Assembly: GCF_011074885.1 (NCBI RefSeq)
Contig: NC_054687.1
Location: 186,001-250,000, forward strand
DNA length: 64,000 nucleotides
Source of the DNA: Brettanomyces bruxellensis
Lineage: Eukaryota > Ascomycota > Pichiomycetes > Pichiales > Pichiaceae
Direction: 5' to 3'
A program made the translations under genes and the position numbers. Shown here in pieces: positions 39,547 through 49,436 of the stretch. The notes below the pieces were generated by a model that saw nothing but the letters and a program-made list of their open reading frames with translations, had not been told where the DNA came from and searched no databases. The stretch's first letter is position 1; each line of letters opens with the position of its first letter.

Positions 39547-39568
39547 TCACGTGTAGCTTGTCACGTGT
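39547..39568. promoter_or_regulatory. Two tandem TCACGTG E-boxes
   Basis: GTCACGTGTAGCTTGTCACGTG contains two TCACGTG sites 15 bp apart, the core bound by Cbf1/Pho4-type bHLH factors. Which flanking gene they serve (thymidylate synthase at -170, or the distant cytochrome c1) is unclear. Confidence 0.45.
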
Positions 39569-40075
39569 ACGATTTATGGTGTAAGGATGTACGTATTTGA
39601 CTACAATTCGCCCTTAGAGAGCCTAAGATCAATTTTGCCTCGTTATTTTACTTTCACGAAAATGCTTCAATTCATTTTCTTGAATCCCATCGGCTTGCAG
39701 TTTGGAGCTCGTTAAGGTAATACCTTCGTGATAACTATCCACAGTGCTTTGTTTGGCAAGCTCCTTCTTGGATTTCTCTTCAGTTAGAAAATCGGAGCGA
39801 TAAAATCTAATCAAAAAATTTTCCGTCTTTTTTTTGTATTCTCAGCGATATCATTGGCTGAAAACTTTGCGGGCTAAAGCAGGGACTGCCAACTGCAAAT
39901 AGTTAGAACTGAAGCATGTGTAATTTAAGCAATGTGAATAAACTCGAAATGGGATCGATACGAAATATAGCATTTTGGTTGTCAATTTAAGGCTGGCCTT
40001 TTTATCAATGGGTTCGGTGGGGGATCTAAAATCAGCATCTAGGCTGCTCCCTGTAAAATAGAAGAGACTGAAAAT

Positions 40076-40190
40076 TCCACCGGGGAAAATATTTGTACCG
40101 CGAGTACAACCCGCGGTGAGGCAATATGTTTGCCGTGGGACTTGGTTCTCCCCCTGGTACTGTGGGGATTCACCGTGGACAACTATATAT
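40076..40190. other. GC-rich hairpin-prone island
   Basis: Within AT-rich spacer, about 115 bp are GC-rich and contain three inverted repeats: ACCGCG agtacaacc CGCGGT, TCCCC ctggtactgt GGGGA, and an outer pair CGGTGA/TCACCG. A GGCAA/TTGCC pair lies inside. The density of stems suggests either a structured RNA or a cluster of regulator sites. No known RNA family could be recognised. Confidence 0.4.
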
Positions 40191-40868
40191 TACGGGGTAA
40201 GTAAATGTACATTACTGATGAACAGGTTTCAAGACAAATTTAAAAAAAAGAGTTGCACCAAGATAATAAAGTTTGTATAGTGCTTATGTCTCGTTTTGAT
40301 TTCGATTAAAGGCATATTTGTGTAGATTAAAGCAGGGTAGAGAAGAGTAGAGAAGAGTTATTGGATTTGGATTTAGAATCTATGGGGAAACCTGTAGCTT
40401 TTTTTTTTTGCCTGCCCCATCATTACCAATATAGTTCCCTCGTTTTCAAATCCAGCAATTTGATTGTTATTTTTTTTTTCAAACCTTACTGTCTCAGTCG
40501 TCGGTCCTCTCTGATTTGTGCAAATAAAAAAAAAAATAAAATGAAATAAAACGGGATAAAGGTAAAATAAAGTATAATTATAAGAAAACATCCAGGCCAG
40601 TTGCCAGAGATACATTTTTTCTTCTTCCTTGACAAGGACCAAACTCCGACGTATTTTACAAAGGAACAACTAGACGAGCATCTATTGAACCAAGTACTAG
40701 AAGGCTAGTTCGGTGTTACACCCATTCATAATATTTTATTCGCCAGGATCCGTTAGACATATAATCTTCTTTTTTTTTTATTCAAAGAAGATAATTACCA
40801 GCCGGTCAGTATTTATTTCACCAGAAAGAGTTTTCAACTAGACCAGTACACACAAACAGAGCATTGCA

Positions 40869-41789
40869 ATGTTTTCGCGCCTAGGATCTGCATTCAGACA
40901 GAATGCCAGGGCATATTCGACATCGGCCAAGGCAGAACTCTCGTCTAATACAAAAAAAGCCATCAGTAGTGTGGTTGGTGTTACAGGCCTCACATTAGGA
41001 TATATTGTGTATCAGGACTCGCAAACTGGAAAGGCCATGACTGCAGCTGAGCATGGTCTGCAGGCTCCAGAGTATGAGTGGTCACATAAGGGCATGTTTG
41101 ACTCGTTTGACCATGCATCCATCAGAAGAGGTTTCCAAGTTTATCGTGAAGTGTGTTCAGCATGCCATTCGCTCGACAGGATCTCATGGAGGAACTTGGT
41201 GGGAGTCTCGCACACTGCCAGCGAGGCCAAGGCCATGGCTGCCGAATTTGAGTACGATGATGAGCCAGATGACCAAGGAAACCCAAGAAAGAGACCTGGT
41301 AAGCTTACCGATCCGATTCCCGGCCCATATGCAAATGAGCAGGCTGCCAGAGCTGCTAACGGTGGTGCTCTCCCTCCAGATCTCTCTTTGATCATCAAGG
41401 CTAGACACGGAGGTTGCGATTATGTCTTTTCTTTGCTTACAGGCTACCCAGAAGAGCCTCCTGCAGGTGTTCAGCTTGCTCCAGGTGCAAACTACAATCC
41501 TTACTTCCCAGGTGGATCAATTGCCATGGCCAGAGTTTTGTTCGATGATCTTGTTGAGTATGAGGACGGTACACCGGCCTCAACTTCCCAGGAGGCCAAG
41601 GATGTTGTTACTTTCTTGAATTGGTGCTCAGAACCAGAACACGACGAAAGAAAGAAAATGGGTGTCAAGGCTTTGTTGATCGTTGGCTCCTTGTACCTCT
41701 TGGCTGTCTGGACGAAGAAGTTCAAGTGGACTCCTATCAAGCACAGAAAGATCGTCTTCAACCCTCCAAAGCCACCCAAAAGACGCTAA
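40869..41789 (+). CDS. CYT1: Cytochrome c1, complex III
   Basis: The 306-residue protein has a bipartite mitochondrial leader (MFSRLGSAFRQNARAYSTSA, then a hydrophobic sorting segment VVGVTGLTLGYIVY). The haem c attachment site is Cys96-Cys99-His100 (VCSACHSL). Met220 in FPGGSIAMARVL is the axial ligand. One C-terminal membrane anchor (VKALLIVGSLYLLAVWTKKF) ends in the conserved KHRKIVFNPPK. It carries electrons from the Rieske protein to cytochrome c on the intermembrane-space side. Length matches yeast Cyt1. Confidence 0.97.
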   Translation: MFSRLGSAFRQNARAYSTSAKAELSSNTKKAISSVVGVTGLTLGYIVYQDSQTGKAMTAAEHGLQAPEYEWSHKGMFDSFDHASIRRGFQVYREVCSACHSLDRISWRNLVGVSHTASEAKAMAAEFEYDDEPDDQGNPRKRPGKLTDPIPGPYANEQAARAANGGALPPDLSLIIKARHGGCDYVFSLLTGYPEEPPAGVQLAPGANYNPYFPGGSIAMARVLFDDLVEYEDGTPASTSQEAKDVVTFLNWCSEPEHDERKKMGVKALLIVGSLYLLAVWTKKFKWTPIKHRKIVFNPPKPPKRR

Positions 41790-42291
41790 TTTTGAAAAAG
41801 CAAAACTGAAAAAATGAACAATATGCCTCTGAAAGCATCGGCAGAGTCGTGGGTGGACTGTTAATACATGCTACTTTTCACAATTCCGTCGTTTGCTTTT
41901 TTTATCAGAAGAAACTACTCCCATCCCATTCCTTAAGTCAAGATCAGGCTAATTCACAACTGACATCTTAGGGTTGACTCCATTCCACCGGCTTTACACA
42001 GATTTCATTCTGCTCATATACTAAGAATCACCTTTCCTTACCTTTTTTTTGCTTCCATGTGTTGATTCATCTTCTATTTATTTATTTATTTACCTGATAG
42101 CCAGCTAGAAAAGTATTTGTACATGTAGCATTTTCCGTTTTTTTTTTTTTTCTTTTTGCCGCGTGTTGTTATTTTGCTTTGGGGTACATATTTGTCGATT
42201 GTCTATTTCTCTTCCATATCTCCCCATATCAAGCATATTGTATACACTATCCACACTATCTATCACCGCCTTAAATGTGCAATTGCTACAT
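41790..42291. other. Spacer, no gene
   Basis: 500 bp of pyrimidine-rich DNA with T runs (42139-42150) and TTTATTTA repeats near 42076. The frame of the next gene is open upstream but lacks an ATG. Confidence 0.5.
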
Positions 42292-43206
42292 ATGGAATCT
42301 GCACAACCCCAGCAGCAACAACCGCAGCAAAATCAGCAAAATATAGTAAACACGGTGGTGAATGCTAACAATGCATTCATTTCATCCTTGGATCACCTAC
42401 CGTGTGAGATAATCCGGTCGTTATGGTTAATCCAGTCGTTAAATCTCAAGAATGAAAGAATTAAAAAAGATCTTGATTTGTTGCTTAAGCAGAAGGGCAA
42501 GGGCAATGGACAACAACTGGAATCCAGATTTCAGAATTTGAAGATGTTGATGTTACGCTATTCTAGGGAGATAGTTGCAGAGTCTGCCGGTTTGAGCCAA
42601 ACCATCAAAGATCATCTCAAATTTCTAGATAACGACCTGCGAATTTTACAAGACTACGATGATTTCAGAAAGATGAACAAGGATCCTAAGCAACGCTGGC
42701 AGATGTTTGATTCATTCAAGCGGAAGTTTGCAGCTGAGCATTCTCAAGAAATACAGGATACCGAGCATAATGTGCAACCTTTGTTGCCAAAGAAACGAGC
42801 ATCGGAGCCAGTGTCCGCATTTTCAAATAAGCGTGGCAAATCCACAATGGTGATCAAGATTGATCTAAAACGCTTCAAAAATGAACCGGTGGACGAAAAG
42901 AGTCTGCGAAAGGTTACAATCAAAGAATCTAAACTGGACAGGAAATCCCACAATAAGGAGAAAAAGCACAAAGATGAAAACATGCAGACGCCCACATACT
43001 GCTTTTGTCATGGCCCGTCATTTGGTCGGATGATTGCATGCGACAATCCGAAATGTGAATACGAGTGGTTCCATTATAAATGCGTAGGCTTGCATAAGGA
43101 TCCGGATGTGAAGAAAAAATGGTTCTGCTCAAAAAAATGCCACCACCAGTATTGGGCGGACATTGCTCGGAAAAAAAGGCGGAAAAAACGTTTGGAGAAC
43201 TATTAG
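42292..43206 (+). CDS. YNG1: ING-family PHD-finger protein, Yng1-like
   Basis: The start is the first ATG (42292), giving 304 residues. A Gln-rich stretch ([13 protein letters not shown]) precedes the ING domain (about 20-110, [20 protein letters not shown]). The C-terminal PHD finger (about 235-285) has a complete Cys4-His-Cys3 set ([43 protein letters not shown]). The ACDNPxCxxEWFHYxCVGL and xWFCSKxC spellings resemble Yng1 (NuA3) more than Yng2 or Pho23. ING PHD fingers read H3K4 methylation. A basic tail ([12 protein letters not shown]) ends the protein. The paralogue assignment is moderate. Confidence 0.8.
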   Translation: MESAQPQQQQPQQNQQNIVNTVVNANNAFISSLDHLPCEIIRSLWLIQSLNLKNERIKKDLDLLLKQKGKGNGQQLESRFQNLKMLMLRYSREIVAESAGLSQTIKDHLKFLDNDLRILQDYDDFRKMNKDPKQRWQMFDSFKRKFAAEHSQEIQDTEHNVQPLLPKKRASEPVSAFSNKRGKSTMVIKIDLKRFKNEPVDEKSLRKVTIKESKLDRKSHNKEKKHKDENMQTPTYCFCHGPSFGRMIACDNPKCEYEWFHYKCVGLHKDPDVKKKWFCSKKCHHQYWADIARKKRRKKRLENY

Positions 43207-43565
43207 TGTGTGTATATGTGGTATTGTTTTGTGTGTGTGAACTTCATTGTGTAATAATTTGTAATGGGAATATTCGAAGATCTCTAAACAATTTGTAAAC
43301 TGCCCGTGTTTCTGTCACCGGGGTATTTGAAGACGCACGGCTAGAGACGGCAAACAATGGCAACGACACTGCAACTGCAACACAAGTTGTGTGATAAAGC
43401 AAGTGCGACAATTTAGATTATCCCCAGCCACTTACTCTGCGGCCTTTATAATTTGGCAGTTTGCAGATTTATCGCTTTTCGGCAAAGATCAAAATTCAAG
43501 ACTCAATTAACCGGCCACACTATTTCAGTTTGTACAAGTTGAATTTATCTGCTTTTTCCCGCAGC
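43207..43565. other. Spacer, no gene
   Basis: 360 bp between the ING-family stop and the HAD-like ATG. A TTTATAATTTG (43444-43454) may serve as the TATA element of the downstream gene. Confidence 0.45.
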
Positions 43566-44348
43566 ATGCGGCCTCGTATGCCCAAGCTTATTACTGCAGA
43601 TGCCTATGGGACATTGTATGCCCCAAGGTTCTCAATACCAAAGCAATACAATGATGTTACAGCGAGATTTGGAGTGGTGATTCCAGAAAATTTGCTGGAA
43701 AGAAAGTGGCTCAACAGCTATCACACGGTGAAGAAGATGTACCCCAACTATGGGAAAGCAGCCGGTTTGACGGTGGATGAGTTTTGGCGAAAGGTGCTTG
43801 TTCGAATATACGGCAAGTGCCAGGAACACCCGGAAATGATAGGGATGATCATCGACAAATTGGGCAAGAAAGAATCCTACAAGGTATTCCGGGATTTCGT
43901 TAGTCTGGCCGAGTGGGCAGTATGGGAAAAGGAGATTCCGTTTTGCGTGGCTTCGAACGCAGACTCGGGAGTTACACATTTGGTAATTAAAGAGTTTGGC
44001 ATGGAAACATTTCTTGATTCCCAAGATATATATTTAAGCTACGACTTGGAGCTCTGGAAGCCCAACCCTGAATTCTTCAACCGTATAATAGATGATCAGC
44101 TGGCCAGATTGAGGGGCATCCGGTCAACCGATCCCAACTATCTGGAAGAGAGGCGAAAGCTGTTACAATCATCTTGGCATGTGGGTGATGAGTATGAAAA
44201 TGATGTCCAATGTGCAATGGCTGCAGGAATGGGGGCTATCCTGGTTGATCGCTCAATTACGAATCCAGAACTTGCCATACAGAAGCGTGGGGAGAGGTTT
44301 TATGTTGTCAGCTCATTGGACAGGGTCCGCCAGATATTCGAGAAGTGA
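43566..44348 (+). CDS. HAD-like hydrolase, YMR130W/HDHD3-type
   Basis: From the first ATG (43566) the product has 260 residues; a second in-frame ATG lies at 43578. HAD motif I is ITADAYGTLY with the nucleophile at about Asp12. The acid/base Asp expected two residues later is Tyr, as in haloacid-dehalogenase-type members. Motif II is at CVASNADSGV (about 120) and the motif III/IV region is HVGDEYENDVQCAMAAGMGA (about 205). The family includes yeast YMR130W and human HDHD3, whose substrates are unknown. The Tyr replacement suggests it may not be a classical phosphatase. Confidence 0.8.
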   Translation: MRPRMPKLITADAYGTLYAPRFSIPKQYNDVTARFGVVIPENLLERKWLNSYHTVKKMYPNYGKAAGLTVDEFWRKVLVRIYGKCQEHPEMIGMIIDKLGKKESYKVFRDFVSLAEWAVWEKEIPFCVASNADSGVTHLVIKEFGMETFLDSQDIYLSYDLELWKPNPEFFNRIIDDQLARLRGIRSTDPNYLEERRKLLQSSWHVGDEYENDVQCAMAAGMGAILVDRSITNPELAIQKRGERFYVVSSLDRVRQIFEK

Positions 44349-44477
44349 TTAATGCATTGCAAACAAGTGTCATAGTACTTATAAAAAGTAGGAAACAATA
44401 AAGTGTATGTACACAGAACAGTAGCTATAGCTATAGCTGTAACCTTAATAATACCCATAACTATAGCTGCAACTTAA

Positions 44478-45845
44478 CTATATAATCATCCAGATTCCAA
44501 GGGCAACCACTATGGCCAAAACAATAGTAGTGATGATTCCTGCAGCCGCCTTGTCACGTGTTGTAACCGTTATCTCGTGAGGATTCGTACTCGACTCGTA
44601 ACCCAAGCCTTCGGCAGAGTTTCCTTCTGATGAACCTGTCGAATTATCGAATGGACCATCATATTGCATCACAAGCGTATTCTGTATCACCTCTAAAGCA
44701 CATATCTGCTCACCCAAGCCGTAATTTCCATCATACGAGCCCGAAGTCCAACTTGTTCCACATGTATGGCCATCGGATCCTCCACTGCACGATTCAGCTG
44801 CACCTTTGGCAGATGCATCAATGATTTCCATCACTTGATCTGAGTAATCCGGCACCAAACGTGCAGTCGCACCCAAATACTGCGAAGTGATCGATTTGAA
44901 GGACCTCTGATCATTGTTACAGGTGTTTGAGGAGGCACATTGTCGCTCGTATAGAATATTGTTGTTTAAAAAGACACTCATTCCAGAAATATGACGGCCA
45001 ACTTCAGTCACCCATGTGTTATTTCCAGTATAGTTTGCCATATATGCTGCACCACCAAGCACTATGGCCTGATTGTAAGTCCATTGTGCCGTGTTGACAC
45101 TACTGCAATTACCTGTGATACTGGCACCATCGTAAACAGAGTATGAATCACCATCAAGCTTGAAATATCCAACATCCTTAAGCCAATCGTAGACAGTGGT
45201 AGCAGTTTCGGCATAAGTATCGTTCTTCGTGTATCTGGCCAATCTTGCAGCAATCGCAAAAAGGCATGCATTGGAAATTGTGTTCTTATAGTCGTATCCA
45301 GAGTTCCATGTGAAAATCTGCCATCTGAGACCTCCTTCACAATAACTGGTGTCCCAACGACTCCACATCGTATTGTACACACCCTGAGCAAGTGCTAGCC
45401 AGCCTGGCTCGTCACTTGATGGGTTTGTAAAGTTTCTTTCCGCCGCTGACAATGCTGCAAATCCCCAGAAACTCTGATCATCGTTACCCTCCGTTAAGGT
45501 TTGGTTTTGAGGCATAAAACTGTTACCTGAACCTTTCTGGGCCTGCAATGCATCAAAGATTATATCCTCGTATGTGTCGTTTTGGCAGAAGTACCACGTA
45601 TCTATCATTCCAGCCCATATCTCACCTGCTTCCCACCAATAGTAAGGGGCCTGAAAAATTCCAACTGTGCCGCCATACCGTATACCTTCATAATAATCCA
45701 TGATACCATTTATAATTAAAGTTGCCGCATCACAGACTGAATCCTTATCTCCAACTGTAAGTGTTAGTGCAGATGCTTTGCCAATTAATAGGCATAGCAA
45801 AGTACCAAAGGCATTGGCGAAGTTTTTGATCTTAACCATCTTCAA
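44478..45845 (-). CDS. GH76 GPI-anchored wall protein, Dfg5/Dcw1 family
   Basis: The 455-residue protein has a signal peptide (about residues 1-26) and a GH76 (alpha/alpha)6 domain. The catalytic pair is Asp122-Asp123 in TEGNDDQSFWG, preceded by YYWWEAGEIWAGMIDTW. It ends in a hydrophobic GPI signal (AAAGIITTIVLAIVVALGIW). The middle has several N-glycosylation sequons. Dfg5 and Dcw1 transfer GPI-mannoproteins into the wall glucan and are jointly essential in S. cerevisiae. Whether this is the Dfg5 or Dcw1 copy cannot be decided here. Confidence 0.93.
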   Translation of the reverse strand: MKMVKIKNFANAFGTLLCLLIGKASALTLTVGDKDSVCDAATLIINGIMDYYEGIRYGGTVGIFQAPYYWWEAGEIWAGMIDTWYFCQNDTYEDIIFDALQAQKGSGNSFMPQNQTLTEGNDDQSFWGFAALSAAERNFTNPSSDEPGWLALAQGVYNTMWSRWDTSYCEGGLRWQIFTWNSGYDYKNTISNACLFAIAARLARYTKNDTYAETATTVYDWLKDVGYFKLDGDSYSVYDGASITGNCSSVNTAQWTYNQAIVLGGAAYMANYTGNNTWVTEVGRHISGMSVFLNNNILYERQCASSNTCNNDQRSFKSITSQYLGATARLVPDYSDQVMEIIDASAKGAAESCSGGSDGHTCGTSWTSGSYDGNYGLGEQICALEVIQNTLVMQYDGPFDNSTGSSEGNSAEGLGYESSTNPHEITVTTRDKAAAGIITTIVLAIVVALGIWMII

Positions 45846-47058
45846 GATATCCTTGCTGTAGACTCTATGTATTGTTTATTTCCTAAATTTCACAGCCAGA
45901 ATATGAATCCCTCAATGTTCCTTGACTTTCTATTTCTTGTTCTCTTAATGAAGAAAATTGATTGCTTCTAATATTTTCAATAACTGTCTGATCTAATTCA
46001 ACTCTAAAGAGCTTTACTGTTCAACAATCACGCTAAAGAACGACAAATATAAGGCGACTCTAAATTATACTTGAACATAAAACCCTTCACAAGCTAAAAT
46101 CCAAGGCTATTCTCCCAGTCCCTTAGAAAAGTGATGAAGTCAGTCACTCTTATTGCTTCGAGTGTCTGATATTAAACAGCAGGTATGCCACTAGGTAGCC
46201 TCGGTCTATTTTTAGTGTTTTGTTGCTCCTATGTCGTCACAAAACTTTGTTCACCATATTTTTTGAGCGTCTGATCGACGCGTCATTTGCCGTTAAAAAT
46301 TCAATAGTAACCCAAGCAAGTAACAAAAATAAAGGATTTATTTTTTTGAGCGTTACACTAAAGATTGCTGTCCCCAATAACCCAGTAATTATAATTTAAA
46401 CCCGTAATTTACATCAAATTAGACATATCAAATTTCCAATTTGCCCTGTTCAGGCACTTTGTGGTTCTCCTTACTTTTATTAGTTGGATTGCATTACAAG
46501 ACAATTATTGTTAGAATATGGGGATGTAATTTGTTTTTTTAATGTATTTGAGAAAGCAGTTTTTCTTAGTTACTGCTAAATCCATTGCAAACCGATCTAG
46601 TATGATATTAAGGGTGGGTTTTCAGTACAAAAGCATTAATAAGTTATTACCTTCGTGTTTTGAACCGTACCAATCATCTTTAATAATCACACTAATCAAT
46701 CATAAATTATTAATTGGAGTTTACCAATAACAATAATATTTTTGCAGGATATTACGTAATTCATACATATACATACTGAACAATAGATCATTAACGTTAG
46801 CATCTATGATCCCCACAAAACCCTTTTTACCAAAAGCTTGATATCAATAGCAACTTTGATAGTGCACAGATAAAAATAGAAGGGTTATTTACGTGATTGA
46901 TGTATGATGAGAAATAAATGTGTTATCCCTTCAAAAATTCTGAAATATAAATACTGTGGCCAGTTGAACTTTATTTTCTTCTAGTTTCTTGCTGTTTCAA
47001 TTACAAGTTATGCAACCAAATCCTACGGTGCAAAACATACACTGAAATATTCACAAAT
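45846..47058. other. 1.2 kb AT-rich spacer
   Basis: Divergent promoter of the GH76 gene and the orphan. It is AT-rich, with no long ATG-initiated frame of protein-like composition and no tRNA signals seen. Confidence 0.5.
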
Positions 47059-48270
47059 ATGGACTTTTATTTCAATTTGGATGATTTCACACCATCCTGG
47101 AATATCTTGGATCACAAATTTCATATTAAAACAAAGGAGAGATTTGTTTCTGTTGATGATGCGATGCCCGATCTAATGTTGAATTTAATCAAATGTCGAG
47201 AAGAAGGCGACAAGCAATTTGATCCAGTTCTTTGCCTTTTGGGAAGTGTTGGTGTTAGGTGTAGGGTTTCAAGTTTTGATCAATATGATTACCTATATTA
47301 TGGGAATGGAAATCGGAATGGATATGACACTGGGCACTATTCATCGCAGAATCAGAGTCAGCAAATGAAGAATCATAGGCAAGTTTTTTACGTAGAATTT
47401 ATTCAGATAAACAGAGCACTTCGATTGAGTATTAATATCCCCAAAAGTGTCGCTGAAACTCCACCTGTGAAAAAACCCAGCTTGAGAATGGGTGCTTTGG
47501 AGTATCTTCTTTCAAACTTAGACTTGAAGAGAAAAAATAAGCAACTATTTGATGCTTCAAAAGAGCGAAAGAAACGATTCACTGAAATTGCATCCTTTAA
47601 AAGTGGCAACATACCAGAAGACTTGAGTTGGGTTGATGTGCAGTGCTATATGAATGTGACCTTTGATTCATTGACTATTACTGTCTTCAACCGGAACGAA
47701 ACTTTGAGTAATTATGTCGTCAAGGTTCTCGCTGAAGACGAGAAAACAAAAAAGAAGGGAGCTTTTTATTTTCGCCGTTTGAATTTCGTTTCCTCATCCA
47801 TTACTGTGCTTTCCTTTAATGATATCAGCTCTAACGAAAATGTTCACAATTTTTCTCTCGATGCGATTCGTGAGATTCAATTGGTGGATTCAAAGCAAGC
47901 GGTGGTCTATTCGGGAAAAATCAATGTTATCCATTGCAAGGAATTCACTTCCGTGGGTCATGGAAGCTTGCTTATGTCAAAAAAAGATACGGATGAGTGC
48001 AAGGATCAGAATTTGGAAACATTGAATGCAGTAGATAAAAGGTTGAGGAAGGACTCTAGTAAGACTGAAAACTTCAATGCAAAATTTAATTCAAGTGGTG
48101 GATTGGTTGTTGATGCAGAATCTACCAATCAGTCACAAACAACTTGGTCAGATGGTAAAAAGCATTCCACGGGAAAGGCAGTCTCCAAATCCTCAAAAAG
48201 GCCAGATTCTTCTGAAGAGTCCGATTATTGTTACTGTGACTATTCGGAGGCTGAATTATACGCAACGTGA
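47059..48270 (+). CDS. Orphan protein, 403 residues
   Basis: ATG at 47059 (context ACAAAT). About residues 1-290 look globular, with mixed beta-type hydrophobic segments (DPVLCLLGSVGVRCRV, VFYVEFIQINRALRLSI, CYMNVTFDSLTITVFN) and one Asn/Tyr/Gly/Gln-rich insertion (about 80-110). The tail is charged and Ser/Lys-rich, ending EESDYCYCDYSEAELYAT. I recognise no family. The open frame and globular pattern favour a real, fast-evolving gene, perhaps meiotic or chromatin-related, but that is speculation. Confidence 0.6.
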   Translation: MDFYFNLDDFTPSWNILDHKFHIKTKERFVSVDDAMPDLMLNLIKCREEGDKQFDPVLCLLGSVGVRCRVSSFDQYDYLYYGNGNRNGYDTGHYSSQNQSQQMKNHRQVFYVEFIQINRALRLSINIPKSVAETPPVKKPSLRMGALEYLLSNLDLKRKNKQLFDASKERKKRFTEIASFKSGNIPEDLSWVDVQCYMNVTFDSLTITVFNRNETLSNYVVKVLAEDEKTKKKGAFYFRRLNFVSSSITVLSFNDISSNENVHNFSLDAIREIQLVDSKQAVVYSGKINVIHCKEFTSVGHGSLLMSKKDTDECKDQNLETLNAVDKRLRKDSSKTENFNAKFNSSGGLVVDAESTNQSQTTWSDGKKHSTGKAVSKSSKRPDSSEESDYCYCDYSEAELYAT

Positions 48271-49436
48271 ATTCATTTACGATATCTATTCTTTGGTCAT
48301 GATGATATATTGTAGTTTTCTTGAACGCTATTTTATTGTTTGCAAATGATTTGAAATTTGGGAAAGGTTATACCTTATTATTAATGCAAATTTATCACGT
48401 TTGTTTGCCATTTTGCTCGCCTGACGTTTACTGTAATATGTTGTCAGTAAATTTATTATTAAGGGCGTTATTTTGAGTGTTCTATTTCACGTGTGTCTTA
48501 TCGTAGGTAATCTTGTGAAATAAATACTAAGACAAACATTCCTATTGTTTATTCTTACAGAATTAGACACAGTTCAGAAATTATTTTATTCTTGTACTGT
48601 TATTTATGTACGACAAATAAATAATTTTTTTTTTAACTTCTAAAGTAGAAAGGATTTCTCGTTAATGGAGAATGCCAAATCGAGAAAAAACTGTAATCTC
48701 TCCGCTTATTTTGATTTATCTAGCAGCCTCCTTTTTTTGGTACATTACATTTCGTATACTACTTAATACTTACATATATTTTCCGCCTGGTCTGATAACC
48801 CTTTTTTTTTTTTACTAAACACCTTTGCCAAACAATTTCTGAAGCAATGAAGAGCATCCGCAATTCATCAAGGAATTTTCATTGTATATTGCGATGGCTA
48901 ACATCTTTGATGAGATACTACAATTTATCATTCGATATTCCACAATGATGTTGTACTGATTCTACACATCGGAAATCGTATAGGATTCTCTGAATACCAC
49001 CTCGATGTATATTCCTAATCGGGACAGATGGACCGACTTTAAACTGCGTACAAATCCGATGTGCACGTCGTTTGAAAGGCCCCAAAATATTAAGTTTAAA
49101 TAATTAATCTCCCTTCTACTGAATAACCGGCATTTTGTTAAGTAATGCACCAGAAACTGAATAAGAGATGTTGTATACCCGGTTGTGAAATTCCCTGCCG
49201 ACCGAGATGGCGATCAGTCGCCTCGCGGATATTTCCGTTTTCATCAAAATCTTACTTTTTTTTTTTTTTCGTTTTGACGTGCCCAACTTTTTTTTCTCCC
49301 CCATCTTGGCATATCTATATATATATATATATATATTGGATCAATCTCAAATTTTCACAGGTTGGACATAAAGTTGTATGGAACAGTATTATCCTTATTC
49401 CTTTACCAGATAGTAGGCATTTTAATTGAGGAAAAG
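48271..49436. other. Spacer with T runs and an (AT)n microsatellite
   Basis: It contains T-rich runs (48627-48635, 48802-48814, 49257-49269) and a (TA)n run at 49316-49336. The following gene's frame is open upstream but has no ATG until 49437. No gene seen. Confidence 0.55.
49316..49336. repeat. (TA)n microsatellite
   Basis: About ten alternating TA dinucleotides lie 100 bp before the Apd1-like start. Confidence 0.9.

Larger units (their letters stand above)
39376..40868. other. 1.5 kb spacer, thymidylate synthase to cytochrome c1
   Basis: It includes an MBF site at 39509-39514, two CACGTG E-boxes near 39548 and 39562, a GC-rich hairpin-prone island at about 40076-40190, and a CCAAT box near 40427 that could bind HAP2/3/4/5 for the cytochrome c1 gene. 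No protein-coding frame is convincing. Confidence 0.5.

Noticed and set aside
39629..39814. 61-codon minus-strand frame before thymidylate synthase
   Set aside because: It has no ATG start (it begins with TTG) and no recognisable pattern.
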